DNA from: Trinickia dinghuensis
GTDB lineage: Bacteria > Pseudomonadota > Gammaproteobacteria > Burkholderiales > Burkholderiaceae
NCBI RefSeq assembly: GCF_003367175.1
Contig: NZ_QRGA01000001.1
Span: 310,001 to 374,000, forward strand
DNA: 64,000 nt
Direction: 5' to 3'
Shown here in pieces: positions 43,907 to 52,894 of this stretch (positions are counted from its first letter, which is position 1; every line of letters begins with the position of its first letter). The notes under the pieces were generated by a model. That model did no database searches. It was not told where the DNA came from and saw nothing but the letters and a program-made list of their open reading frames with translations. Made by a program: the position numbers and the translations under genes.

Positions 43907-45328
43907 TCAATACGGCATGACGACGAGGCGCGTCTGCGTGAACTCGAGCATGCCGTGCTTGCCGTCGTCGCCGCCGAGGCCCGAGCGCTTCCATCCGGCA
44001 TGGAAGCCCTGATAGGGATCGGCCGGCGTCCGGTTCACGTAGAGCTCGCCCGCCTCGATCTCGTTGGCCACGCGCATGGCCGTCCGATAGTTCTCCGTGT
44101 AGAGCACGGACGAGAGGCCGAACTGGTGATCGTTCGCCATTCGCAGGGCCTCGTCGAGCGAGGTATAGCTCAACACCGGCAGCACCGGTCCGAAGATTTC
44201 CTCTTGCACGATCTCCATGTCCTGGCGGCAACGGCTCAGCAAAGTCGGCGGATAGAAGTACCCGGCGCCTTCGGGAAGATGCCCGCCCGTTTCGAGCGCG
44301 GCGCCCGCTTCGACGGCCCGCTTCACCATGCCGTGCACGTCTTCGCGAGCCTTGGCGTTGGCAAGCGGCCCCATGAGCGTCTCGTCGCCGGCGCGATCGC
44401 CGAAGCGGATCGCGCTCATCTTCTGCCGGAGCAGCGCCACGAACCGGTCGTGCACGTGCTCGTGCACATAAACGCGTTCGATCGACGTGCACAGTTGCCC
44501 ACAATGGGTCGTCTTCGAGCGCACGATGGCGCTCGCCGCCGCTTCGAGATCGGCATCCGGCTCGATGATGGCCGGCGTCTTGCCGCCGAGTTCGAGCGAG
44601 GGCTTCGCGATGTTTTCCTTGCAATAGTCGAGCACCTTGCGCCCGGCGGCGACGCTGCCGGTCAGCGTGATCATGCCGACGCCGCGCCGCGTGCACATCG
44701 CAGCGGCCGTATCGTGATCCATCGCCAGGATGTTCACGAGGCCTGTGGGAAGCGCCGCCTCTTGCGCGGCAAGCGCCACTTCGAACGCCGAGCACGGCGT
44801 GTTGTTGCTCGGGCGAACGACCACGGCATTGCCTGCGATCAGCGCCGGCGCGATCTTGCGCAACAGCGTATAGATCGGAAAGTTGAACGGAATCAGGCAG
44901 GCGACGACGCCGATCGGCTCGCGCATCAAGATCAAGTTTTCGTCGGGGTTGTCGCTCGGGATCACTTCCCCTTCGATACGCCGCGCCCATCCCGCGTGAT
45001 AGCGCAGAATTTCGGCGGCATAGCGCGCTTCGGCCGTGGCGTCCGCGGCGCTTTTTCCCGATTCCAGCGCGAGCGCCTCGCCGATCGCGGCGGCGCGCGC
45101 GTCGATCGCTTGCGCGAAGCGATTGAGGCAAGCGCCTCGCTCGGCGGCCGGCAGGCGGCGCCATGCCCGTTGCGCCGCGCTTGCCGCCAGTACCGCCCGC
45201 GCCGCATCGGCGTGGCTCGCCGCGTAGACCTGACCGACGGGGGCCCCCGTCGCCGGATTGAGGACTTCGATCCGCTCGCTCGTCGTTGCTACGAACTCGC
45301 CGTCGATGAAATTTCGATATGTACGCAT
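43907..45328 (-). CDS. Aldehyde dehydrogenase (AldA/lactaldehyde dehydrogenase-like)
   Basis: A 473-residue NAD-dependent aldehyde dehydrogenase close in length to E. coli AldA. Catalytic Glu lies in SLELGGKTP and the nucleophile Cys in THCGQLCTSIERV; ACLIPFNFPIYTLLRKIAPA and TLTGSVAAGRKVL are cofactor and core regions. The C-terminal NRTPADPYQGFHAGWKRSGL resembles glycolaldehyde/lactaldehyde dehydrogenases. The ATG at 45328 is preferred over the longer frame to 45466. It is first of the minus-strand run with the enolase-superfamily and GMC genes and is divergent from an acetyltransferase gene. It probably oxidises the aldehyde formed by the GMC enzyme. Confidence 0.87.
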   Translation of the reverse strand: MRTYRNFIDGEFVATTSERIEVLNPATGAPVGQVYAASHADAARAVLAASAAQRAWRRLPAAERGACLNRFAQAIDARAAAIGEALALESGKSAADATAEARYAAEILRYHAGWARRIEGEVIPSDNPDENLILMREPIGVVACLIPFNFPIYTLLRKIAPALIAGNAVVVRPSNNTPCSAFEVALAAQEAALPTGLVNILAMDHDTAAAMCTRRGVGMITLTGSVAAGRKVLDYCKENIAKPSLELGGKTPAIIEPDADLEAAASAIVRSKTTHCGQLCTSIERVYVHEHVHDRFVALLRQKMSAIRFGDRAGDETLMGPLANAKAREDVHGMVKRAVEAGAALETGGHLPEGAGYFYPPTLLSRCRQDMEIVQEEIFGPVLPVLSYTSLDEALRMANDHQFGLSSVLYTENYRTAMRVANEIEAGELYVNRTPADPYQGFHAGWKRSGLGGDDGKHGMLEFTQTRLVVMPY

Positions 45329-45545
45329 GGTTTGGCACCGGCTGGTCGAACGATCCGCAACCGTCTCGGCACGCCGTGCGGCGGCGCGGAAACTGAAGGC
45401 AGTATCCGCACCGCCCATCGGCCGGGCAAACGATTTATTGTCTGCATGACCATGCGAAAAACGCATGCTATAAAGTTTGCATTACCCCATTACCCGATCG
45501 GCCCCTTCCATACGCATCTCCGAATCCACGAATCTACGAATCATC

Positions 45546-46094
45546 ATGCCGCTGGACGACCCCTCCACGCTCCTGACCGACCGCTTGAAGCTGCGTCCGC
45601 TTCGCCCCGAAGACGCAGCCGCGCTGTTCGCCATGTATTCGGACGCCGAATTCATGCGCTACTGGTCGTTTCCCGTCATGACGCGTTTCGAGGAAGCAGT
45701 CGACTACCTCGCCCGCCGAATCCAAGGCTCGGCCACGGAAACGGAAATCGTCTGGGCCATCGAACTCGCCGCGACGTACGAGATGATCGGCACGTGTTGT
45801 CTGTTCAATGCGGACCCTTCGTCCAAGCGCGCCGAACTCGGCTTCGGCTTGCATCGTCCGTTCTGGGGCAAGGGCTATATGAGCGAGGCGGCACGCGCCG
45901 CCGTCGATTGCGGGTTCGACGTCTTGCAGTTGCGTCGGATCGAAGCCGAGATCGATCCACGCAATACCGCCTCGGCCCGTCTGCTCGAGCGCTTGGGTTT
46001 CGTCAAAGAGGGGCTGCTGCGCGAACGGTGGATCATCGACGGAGAGATCGCCGACGGCGCGATCTACGGCCTGCTGCGCACCGATCGCGGATAA
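45546..46094 (+). CDS. GNAT acetyltransferase, RimJ-like
   Basis: A 182-residue GNAT-family protein of the RimJ/RimL type: LTDRLKLRPLRPEDAAALFA at the start, ELGFGLHRPFWGKGYMSEAA containing the acetyl-CoA pyrophosphate loop (R/Q-x-x-G-x-G/A form), and ARLLERLGFVKEGLLRERW near the C-terminus. These enzymes acetylate protein N-termini, small amines or antibiotics. The ATG at 45546 is preferred over a start at 45477 in the divergent control region. The local genes give no clear clue to substrate. Confidence 0.86.
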   Translation: MPLDDPSTLLTDRLKLRPLRPEDAAALFAMYSDAEFMRYWSFPVMTRFEEAVDYLARRIQGSATETEIVWAIELAATYEMIGTCCLFNADPSSKRAELGFGLHRPFWGKGYMSEAARAAVDCGFDVLQLRRIEAEIDPRNTASARLLERLGFVKEGLLRERWIIDGEIADGAIYGLLRTDRG

Positions 46095-46349
46095 GCCCGG
46101 CCGCCTATAGGCGGCTTCTCTGCGGACACGGCCTATACACAGGTATGCGCTCGTGCGACCACCGCATGGTCTCACGATCCGCAAGCCGTATGGTGCTTGA
46201 TTCCCCGCCTCAATATCCTCGCGTTGCGGTATCCGATTCATGACCGGCCGAACTCGCCACGAGCGATTTGTTCCACTGCCGGCGCTCGAAGAATCGCACC
46301 GTCTAAGCAAGCTCTCGTCTTTGACAAAACGAACCGAAGGGTAAAGAGA

Positions 46350-46736
46350 ATGAACCTCAAATCAGTACTCGTCGCCGGCGCACTGGCCGCCTGCACTTAC
46401 GCTACCGCCAACGCCGAAACCGCCTCGACGGTCAAGGCATCGGAAGACAGCTGCACCATGCTCAACATGACCACCGGAACACCGACCGCGGCCAAAAAGG
46501 CGCAACGCGCGGCCAATCGCGAACTGGCGCACCGGGTTCGCGAGCAACTGAGCCATACCCAGGGCCTTGAAAACACGAGCATCGTCGTGTTCGCGATGGC
46601 CGACACGGGGAAAATCGTACTCGCCGGCCTCATCCAGGAAGCCAATCAGGATCAAATCGCCTCGGATGCGGCGAAGCAGGTGCAGGGGGTGAGCGCTGTC
46701 AACAGCCAGATGACGATCCGCGAAGAAGGCAGCTAA
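46350..46736 (+). CDS. Periplasmic BON-domain protein
   Basis: A 128-residue exported protein. Residues 1-22 (MNLKSVLVAGALAACTYATA, then NA) are a Sec signal. Residues ~55-125 are a BON domain: helix RVREQLSHTQGLENTSIVVF, strand GKIVLAGLIQEANQ and a helix/strand pair ending VSAVNSQMTI. BON proteins (OsmY-like) bind lipid or protect the envelope during stress. The ATG at 46350 has GGGTAAAGAGA upstream. A TTGACA -35 lies at 46321. It stands alone, convergent with the MFS gene. Confidence 0.87.
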   Translation: MNLKSVLVAGALAACTYATANAETASTVKASEDSCTMLNMTTGTPTAAKKAQRAANRELAHRVREQLSHTQGLENTSIVVFAMADTGKIVLAGLIQEANQDQIASDAAKQVQGVSAVNSQMTIREEGS

Positions 46737-46747
46737 GCGGCACATAG

Positions 46748-46783
46748 GATGGGCGCCCGCTTCCTGTCGCGCCGGCGCCCATC
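46748..46783. terminator. Bidirectional stem-loop terminator
   Basis: GATGGGCGCC (46748-46757) and GGCGCCCATC (46774-46783) form a perfect 10-bp stem with a 16-nt loop in the short gap between the convergent BON and MFS genes, where a shared terminator is expected. Confidence 0.55.
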
Positions 46784-46817
46784 GTCCGCCCCACCGTTGC
46801 ATCGCCGCGTGGGGTGT

Positions 46818-48095
46818 CTACAGCGATGCGCCTTTGGTCTCGGGCAATAGAAGGACCATCAACAACACCACGCCATAGGCGGCGCCCGCGAAGATCGCGA
46901 TTGCCATCGCTAAACTCGTCGAGTGGCTCAGCATGCCGACCAGCGACGGAAACAGCGCCCCGATCCCACGGCCGAAGTTATAGGTAAAGCTTTGCCCGTT
47001 GGCGCGAAATTCGGAGGGGTACAACTCCGTCAGATACGAGCCCACCCCACTGAAAATACCGCATGAGGAAAAGCCCAGCGGAAGCCCCAGCCAGAGCATC
47101 TGAACATTGGAAATCGGGAGCGTCAGGTACAGACACACGGACACGAGCGACAGCACGGAGAACAACATGAAATTGCGCCGACGCCCCCAATAGTCCGACA
47201 GATACGCCCCCGCGACATAACCGCAAAACGCTCCCACGATGATCGTGAACAGATAGCCACCGGTGTCCAGTACGGACAGATGCCGCTCGATCCTGAGGAA
47301 TGCGGGCAGCCAGGTGGACATTGCATAGAAGCCGCCCTGAATACCGGTGCAGAGCAGCGCGGCCAGCACCGTTCGCCGCAGTAGCGCGGGCGAGAAGATG
47401 GCCCACACCGAGGACTTGCGGATCCCCCGCTTTCTCGCCTCGTTCGCACGCGCGAATACCTCGGGCTCCGGCACGTTCCTTCGTACGTAGAGGACGAGCA
47501 GCGCCGGCAAAATACCCACCCAGAACAGGCTGCGCCAGGCCAACGACTCAGGCAGCACCGAATACGCGACGCTGTAGAGAATCGCCGCGGCGCCCCATCC
47601 GATGGCCCACCCGCTCTGCACGAGTCCGACCGCCTTGCCGCGATGCTCCGGTGCCACGATCTCGCCGATCAGCACGGCACCCACGGCCCATTCGCCACCG
47701 AAGCCGAGCCCTTGCAACGCACGCAGCACGAAGATCTGCTCGAAATTTTGTGCGAAGCCGATCACGAGCGTACACACCGAGAACCAGAGGATCGTGCCTT
47801 GCAATACTTTGACGCGGCCGTAGCGGTCCGCCAGCATGCCGGCAACCCATCCCCCGATCGACGAGAAGATCAGCGTCACGGTACCGAGCAGTCCCGCCTC
47901 GGCCCGGTCCAGTTTCCAAAGATCGATCAGCGAAGCCAGCACGAAGCTGAACACCATGAAATCGAACGCATCGGTTGCCCAGCCGGCGAACGACGCCTTG
48001 AATGCACGCTTTCCCGCGCGATCGAGCGGCGCGTACCAGGACGGATGCCATGCGGTCGTCAGCGAGGCTCGCTCGACATTTCTTGCTGATGTCAT
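46818..48095 (-). CDS. MFS transporter (aromatic acid/sialic acid:H+ symporter type)
   Basis: A 425-residue, 12-segment major facilitator. GWATDAFDFMVFSF in the first helix, GMLADRYGRVKVLQ in loop 2-3, LQGLGFGGEWAVGAVLIGEI and the loop 8-9 SDYWGRRRNF are typical of the metabolite:H+ symporter subfamily (AAHS/ShiA/NanT). Such proteins import organic acids or aromatic acids. It is 79 nt downstream of the molybdenum hydroxylase genes on the same strand, so it probably imports the substrate of that enzyme, for example an N-heterocyclic acid. Confidence 0.87.
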   Translation of the reverse strand: MTSARNVERASLTTAWHPSWYAPLDRAGKRAFKASFAGWATDAFDFMVFSFVLASLIDLWKLDRAEAGLLGTVTLIFSSIGGWVAGMLADRYGRVKVLQGTILWFSVCTLVIGFAQNFEQIFVLRALQGLGFGGEWAVGAVLIGEIVAPEHRGKAVGLVQSGWAIGWGAAAILYSVAYSVLPESLAWRSLFWVGILPALLVLYVRRNVPEPEVFARANEARKRGIRKSSVWAIFSPALLRRTVLAALLCTGIQGGFYAMSTWLPAFLRIERHLSVLDTGGYLFTIIVGAFCGYVAGAYLSDYWGRRRNFMLFSVLSLVSVCLYLTLPISNVQMLWLGLPLGFSSCGIFSGVGSYLTELYPSEFRANGQSFTYNFGRGIGALFPSLVGMLSHSTSLAMAIAIFAGAAYGVVLLMVLLLPETKGASL

Positions 48096-48174
48096 AGTTC
48101 AAACCGTTCGTTGAGTTGGGACTTGTCTGTCGATGCTGTCGATGCAGTCGGTACAGCCAAAGCGAGCGAGGCAG

Positions 48175-50994
48175 TCAATGCCCGAACGACTCGTTTCGGC
48201 CCGCCAGCGCGCGGCGCACGACATCGGGCGAGGCCGGCGCCTCGCGGATCCGTACGCCGATCGCATCGTGAATGGCGTTCAGGATGGCGGCGGCCGTCGG
48301 GACCAGCGCCGGCTCGCCAATTCCCTTCGCGCCATAGGGGCCGATCGACGTCGGCGCCTCGATGAAAATCGACCGCACTCGCGGCATGTCATGCACCGTT
48401 GGAATCAAGTAATCGTGCAGGTTGTCGTGCCGCCCCGGAAGGTATTTCTCCATCAGCGCCATGCCGACGCCCTGCGCCACGGCGCCTTCGATCTGCCCTT
48501 CCAGCAGCGTCGGATTGACCATTTTGCCGACGTCGTGCGCCGCGACGACCTCGAGCACCCGCACGCGCCCGCTCTCGCAATCCACCTCCAGCTCCGCCAT
48601 CTGCGCGCCGAAGGCGTACGTGGCGTAGGGGCTGCCCTGCCCCGATGCATCGAGCGAAATGGTGGGAGGATCGAAGCTTTCCTCGGCGGCGACCGCATAG
48701 CCGTTCGCATCGACAGGCCGCGTTAGCAGATCCAATGGATGACCGTCGACGGCGATACCGCTCGCGTCCGCCGTTATTCGCGCATCGGCCCGCGCCCCCG
48801 CGAGTGCGATCAGCCGCCGGCGCAGCGCCGCTCCAGCGAGGAACGCGGCTCGCCCGGTGACGAACGTCTGGCGCGAAGCCGACGTGCGTCCGCAATCGGG
48901 CGACAGCAAGGTATCCGGGCCGACGAACCGAAGGCAGTCCACCGGCACCCCCAGAGCATCGGCCGCGATCTGCGGAATGACCGTGTTCGCCCCTTGACCG
49001 GCATCCACGGCGCCTTGGTGCAACACGATCGTACCGTCGGGTCGAACGCCGACGCGAACCGTCGACGGATTCGGCGATGCGGTATTGCCGCACCCATAGA
49101 AGAACGCGGCCATGCCGACACCACGGCGAATGCGGCCGGGCGCCGATCGATTGAATTCGGCGGCGCGGGCTCGCGCTTCACGCCATGCGGGCCGCAGCGC
49201 ATCGAGGCATGCGACGAGGCCGACGCTTTCGTCGAGAATTTGCCCCGTCGGCAGCGAGTCCCCCGCGCGCAGCGCGTTCATCGCACGAAACTCGAGCGGA
49301 TCGATCCCGGCCATCGAGGCCAGATCATCGATCAGTTGCTCTTGCGACATCGTCGTTTGCGGCACGCCGAAGCCCCGGAATGCACCGGCCGGCGTGATGT
49401 GCGTGTGAATCGCACGCGAGCGCGCGACATAGTGCGGAATGACGTAGGGGCCACCCGCATGCACCGGAACGCGATTGGCGACGGCCGTCCCCCAGGAAGC
49501 GTACGCACCGGTATTGAACTCGCCGTCGAAGATCACCGCACGCAGCCGGCCGTCCGCATCGGCCGCCATGCTGGACACGAAGCGCCCGGGATGACGCTTC
49601 GTCGACGTAGCCATCGATTCCTCGCGCGAGAACGCCATCGCAACGGGCCGGCCGACATGCCAGGCCGCGACGGCGAGCAGCGGCTGGACCGTCAGGTCGA
49701 GCTTGCCGCCGAAGCCGCCGCCGACCGCGGTCGCGACAACGCGCACCTGCTCGGGCGGAAGCGCGAGGATGCGTGCGAGGTCCGCCCGATGAGGATGCGG
49801 GCCCTGCGTGCAGGAGTGGATCTCGACGATATCGCCCACGCGCCGAGCCCAGCCGGCTTCCGGCTCGAGGTAAGCGTGCTCGACGAAACTAGACTCGAAC
49901 GTTGCGCTCGCAACGTAATGGGCATCGCGAACCGCGGCATCCGCATCGCCGCGGCACACCTGTCCCTCGATCAGCAGGTTGCCGGGACGATGCGCGTGCA
50001 GCAGCGGGCTGCCGTCCCTCGTGGCATCGGCGGTGGTCAGCACCGGCGCGAGAGGCTCCCATTCGACGGGGAAGCGATCCGGATCGAGTGCCGCGACCGC
50101 CTCGCGCTCGCCGACGATCAGCGCCACGGCCTCGAGATGATGCCGCGCTTCGGCATGGGCGAGGACGGGCTGGTCAGCATAGGGCGTCGCCACGCCGTGC
50201 GCATTCAAGCCCGGGATGTCGGCGTGGGTCAGGACACGATGCACGCCGGGATGGGCATCGACGAATGCAGCGAGATCGCCGAACGTGAAGCGGGCACGGT
50301 GATGCGGACAACGGACCGCACGCAGGAAGAGGCTGTCGGCGGGATAGCCGTCGGCGCCGAAACGCTGGCTGCCGTCGACCTTTTCCGGCCCATCGAGCCG
50401 CGTCAACGGTACGCCGACGGAAGGGCCTTCGGACGGCGCGGCCGTACAGCGCCGAGCCGCCGCACCGCAGCCGACTTCGGTCACCGCGTCGACGATCTTC
50501 CGGTAGCCCGTGCATCGGCACAAGACGCCGTCGATGGCGGCACGCGCACCGGCGCGGTCGGTCACCCTGCCGGCGTCGATCGCCGCGGCCGATGCCGTGA
50601 GCATGCCGGGCGTGCAAAAACCGCACTGCACCGCTTGGTGCGCAAGGAACGCCTGCTGCAAACGGCTGCCGCTACGGGTGCCTTCGGCCAGCCCTTCGAC
50701 GGTGACGACGCGGCGTCCCGCAATCTGCCCCACCGGAATCAGGCAGGCATAGCGTGCCTCGCCGTCGACGAGCACCGTGCAGCTTCCGCAGTCGCCCTGG
50801 CGGCAGCCCTCCTTGGTACCGAACCGGCGCAGCCCCGCACGCAGATGATCGATGAGCCGTTGCGATGGGTCCGCCGGCAAGCGCAGCCGCACGCCGTTGA
50901 GTTCGAACCATTCGAAGTCTAGCGAGGCCGGCGCACTTTCGACAATGGATGCCTCGCCGACGGAGACGATTTCGTCAAGCGACGGGTGCGTCAT
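48175..50994 (-). CDS. Xanthine dehydrogenase-family subunit: fused 2Fe-2S and molybdopterin domains
   Basis: A 939-residue fusion. Residues ~28-185 are the 2Fe-2S module with plant-type cluster cysteines 64, 69, 72 and 84 and the second cluster CGFC (124, 127) and CRC (159, 161). Residues ~200-930 are the molybdopterin domain: AVGGGFGGK, AGAFRGFGVPQ, DAGQGANTVIPQIAADALG (Q loop) and the active-site Glu in IGEPALVP. The usual order has these as separate small and large subunits, here merged without the FAD part. The ATG at 50994 lies 20 nt inside the FAD-subunit gene end, so they are coupled. It should hydroxylate an N-heterocycle, purine or aldehyde. Confidence 0.88.
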   Translation of the reverse strand: MTHPSLDEIVSVGEASIVESAPASLDFEWFELNGVRLRLPADPSQRLIDHLRAGLRRFGTKEGCRQGDCGSCTVLVDGEARYACLIPVGQIAGRRVVTVEGLAEGTRSGSRLQQAFLAHQAVQCGFCTPGMLTASAAAIDAGRVTDRAGARAAIDGVLCRCTGYRKIVDAVTEVGCGAAARRCTAAPSEGPSVGVPLTRLDGPEKVDGSQRFGADGYPADSLFLRAVRCPHHRARFTFGDLAAFVDAHPGVHRVLTHADIPGLNAHGVATPYADQPVLAHAEARHHLEAVALIVGEREAVAALDPDRFPVEWEPLAPVLTTADATRDGSPLLHAHRPGNLLIEGQVCRGDADAAVRDAHYVASATFESSFVEHAYLEPEAGWARRVGDIVEIHSCTQGPHPHRADLARILALPPEQVRVVATAVGGGFGGKLDLTVQPLLAVAAWHVGRPVAMAFSREESMATSTKRHPGRFVSSMAADADGRLRAVIFDGEFNTGAYASWGTAVANRVPVHAGGPYVIPHYVARSRAIHTHITPAGAFRGFGVPQTTMSQEQLIDDLASMAGIDPLEFRAMNALRAGDSLPTGQILDESVGLVACLDALRPAWREARARAAEFNRSAPGRIRRGVGMAAFFYGCGNTASPNPSTVRVGVRPDGTIVLHQGAVDAGQGANTVIPQIAADALGVPVDCLRFVGPDTLLSPDCGRTSASRQTFVTGRAAFLAGAALRRRLIALAGARADARITADASGIAVDGHPLDLLTRPVDANGYAVAAEESFDPPTISLDASGQGSPYATYAFGAQMAELEVDCESGRVRVLEVVAAHDVGKMVNPTLLEGQIEGAVAQGVGMALMEKYLPGRHDNLHDYLIPTVHDMPRVRSIFIEAPTSIGPYGAKGIGEPALVPTAAAILNAIHDAIGVRIREAPASPDVVRRALAGRNESFGH

Positions 50995-51829
50995 GTTGAG
51001 ATTCCTCGATGCAGCCTCTGAACGCGCGCGCAATCGCCAGCCGCGCGAGATGAACACGATGGGAGGCGGTGGCTCGGCAATCGTCGATCGGGGACAGCCC
51101 GGCAAGCGGAGCAGCTTCGATCGCGCCGATCAGATCGGTGCACCGTACGCCCGGCAGCGATGCCTCCAGCGCGCGCATCCGAAGCGCGACTTCCGATGCC
51201 CCGCCAACTGCGGCGGCGGCCGCCTCCACGGTATCGTCCGCGGACACGCGCAGATGCACGGCGGCCGAGACGACGGCGAGCGCGGCGCCTTCGCGATTCG
51301 CGCATTTGACGAACGCTGTCCGATCCCGCGGGCGCGGCAGTTCGAACTGCACGCCAACCAGCAGTTCGTCGGCATTCAGCGCGGTCCGCCCTCTTCCCAG
51401 CACGAACTCGGCCAACGGCAAGCGACGCGCGCCGCGCACGCTTGCCAGCTCGACCTGCGCGTCGAGCGTCAGCAGCACAGGCACGCCGTCCGCGATCGGA
51501 GAGGCATGGCACAGGTTGCCGCCGATGGTGCCCTGAACACGAATTTGCCGAGAGCCGACGCAAGCCGCCGCTTCGGTGAGCGCCACAGGTAGCCACGGCG
51601 TATCGGCGATGGCTTGGAAGGGGCTCGCAGCGCCGATACGGACTATGCCGTCATGCAGCTCGATGCCGCGCAACGCATCGACACGGCTGATGTCGATCCA
51701 ATTCGACTTCGCCGGCACGAGCCGGGCATCGGCAAACACGTCGGTCGCCCCGCAGACGATGCGCGGCCGAGGATCCTCCGCAAGCGCGCGGAGCACTTCC
51801 CCGATGGTATGGGCACGAAAATAGTTCAT
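50975..51829 (-). CDS. FAD-binding subunit of molybdenum hydroxylase
   Basis: A 284-residue FAD_binding_5 protein (CoxM/XdhB middle subunit). FRAHTIGEVLRALAEDPRPR opens the fold; VCGATDVFADARL and GTIGGNLCHASPIAD (residues ~96-110) contact FAD; a CO-dehydrogenase flavoprotein C-terminal domain follows from ~175. It passes electrons from the molybdenum subunit clusters to NAD or another acceptor. Its end overlaps the start of the fused subunit gene. The AGATDVF motif variant CGATDVF is a small difference from the common GGTD(L/V). Confidence 0.87.
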   Translation of the reverse strand: MNYFRAHTIGEVLRALAEDPRPRIVCGATDVFADARLVPAKSNWIDISRVDALRGIELHDGIVRIGAASPFQAIADTPWLPVALTEAAACVGSRQIRVQGTIGGNLCHASPIADGVPVLLTLDAQVELASVRGARRLPLAEFVLGRGRTALNADELLVGVQFELPRPRDRTAFVKCANREGAALAVVSAAVHLRVSADDTVEAAAAAVGGASEVALRMRALEASLPGVRCTDLIGAIEAAPLAGLSPIDDCRATASHRVHLARLAIARAFRGCIEESQHDAPVA

Positions 51830-51886
51830 CGCGATGGCAGATGTCCCTTGCTGATGACGAAGGCCGGCATGGCGACCGGCACGCGT

Positions 51887-52564
51887 TCAATCGCCGCTCG
51901 GCGTATCCGCGCGGACGATCCGCAACACGCTGTCGATGACGAATGCCTCCCAATGCCGCACCGCTTCCGGGGCACCGAGATCCTCGCCCAGAAACACCGA
52001 CAGCGTGTAGCGATTCGACGTATAGAAATACGCCGTGGAGATGATCAGCAGGAAGACGTCGCGCGCGTTCAGATCCTTGCGAAACAACCCTTGTTCGACA
52101 CCGCTCGCGAGAATCTTCCCGATGACCTGCACCGCATGCGACGAGTATTCGCCCTTGCGCTCCAACTTGGACACATGCCTGCCCTTGTGCAGATTCTCGG
52201 TGTTCAGCAGCGTCATGAAATCGGGATTGCGCCAGTAGTAGTCCAGCTTGAAGCGGATCACGGTTTTGAGCGCTTCCACCGGCTCAGAAAGATCCGGCGC
52301 CATCTTGAGTTCCGCTTCGTCCATCCGCCGATAGATGCCTTCCAGCACCGCGACGAAGAGGCCCTCTTTGCTCCCGTAGTAGTAGTAGATCATCCGGTCG
52401 TAGGACTTCGCCAGCTTGGAAATCTTTTCCACGCTGCCGCCTTCGTACCCGTAGCGCGCGAAGACCTTGGTCGCCGCGCGAAGAATGCTTTCGCGGGTTT
52501 CCTGTGCCGCGGCCTCGCGAACACCCGTTCCGCGCACGACCTTCTTTTTTGCTGCCTGGACCAT
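51887..52564 (-). CDS. TetR-family regulator of the molybdenum hydroxylase operon
   Basis: A 225-residue TetR protein: helix-turn-helix at ~20-65 (ESILRAATKVFARYGYEGGS, VEKISKLAKS) and a C-terminal ligand/dimer domain of the PsrA/RutR type (YYYYGSKEGLFVAVLEGIYR). RutR-like regulators often sense pyrimidines or purines, in keeping with a hydroxylase for N-heterocycles. The ATG at 52564 has GGGAGC 6 nt upstream; the frame opens earlier at 52633 in an unconserved tail. It lies 57 nt upstream of the FAD-subunit gene on the same strand, so it may be co-transcribed. Confidence 0.86.
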   Translation of the reverse strand: MVQAAKKKVVRGTGVREAAAQETRESILRAATKVFARYGYEGGSVEKISKLAKSYDRMIYYYYGSKEGLFVAVLEGIYRRMDEAELKMAPDLSEPVEALKTVIRFKLDYYWRNPDFMTLLNTENLHKGRHVSKLERKGEYSSHAVQVIGKILASGVEQGLFRKDLNARDVFLLIISTAYFYTSNRYTLSVFLGEDLGAPEAVRHWEAFVIDSVLRIVRADTPSGD

Positions 52565-52894
52565 ACTGCTCCCGATGGCGAACGACCACCCGATCGTACC
52601 GCCTAAAAATCGCTTCAGCGCCCCTAAACCCAAGTTTCGTACAGTGAGCGCTACATGAATGCAGAATCATACACGACGCTTATACCATCGACAACACAGC
52701 AATAAAATTACGTATTTTCAATAGCTTGAACGGTATTACTTTATGCCGACACGACCCGAACGGCCGGCATAGAGCAGTTCCACGTTTTCATTTTCAAAAA
52801 GATTGTGCTACCGTTCGTTTGTGGAGTACTCACTACATGAAACATAAATTTCACGTTGCGTGGAGCCAGTGTCCCGCAAGCGGGAGATAGAACA
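52565..52894. other. AT-rich divergent control region
   Basis: These 330 bases between the TetR gene (minus) and the histidine kinase gene (plus) are AT-rich around 52680-52740 and 52790-52860 and should hold both promoters. A 7-bp inverted repeat, TATGCCG/CGGCATA, spans 52742-52771. No gene is visible. Confidence 0.4.
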
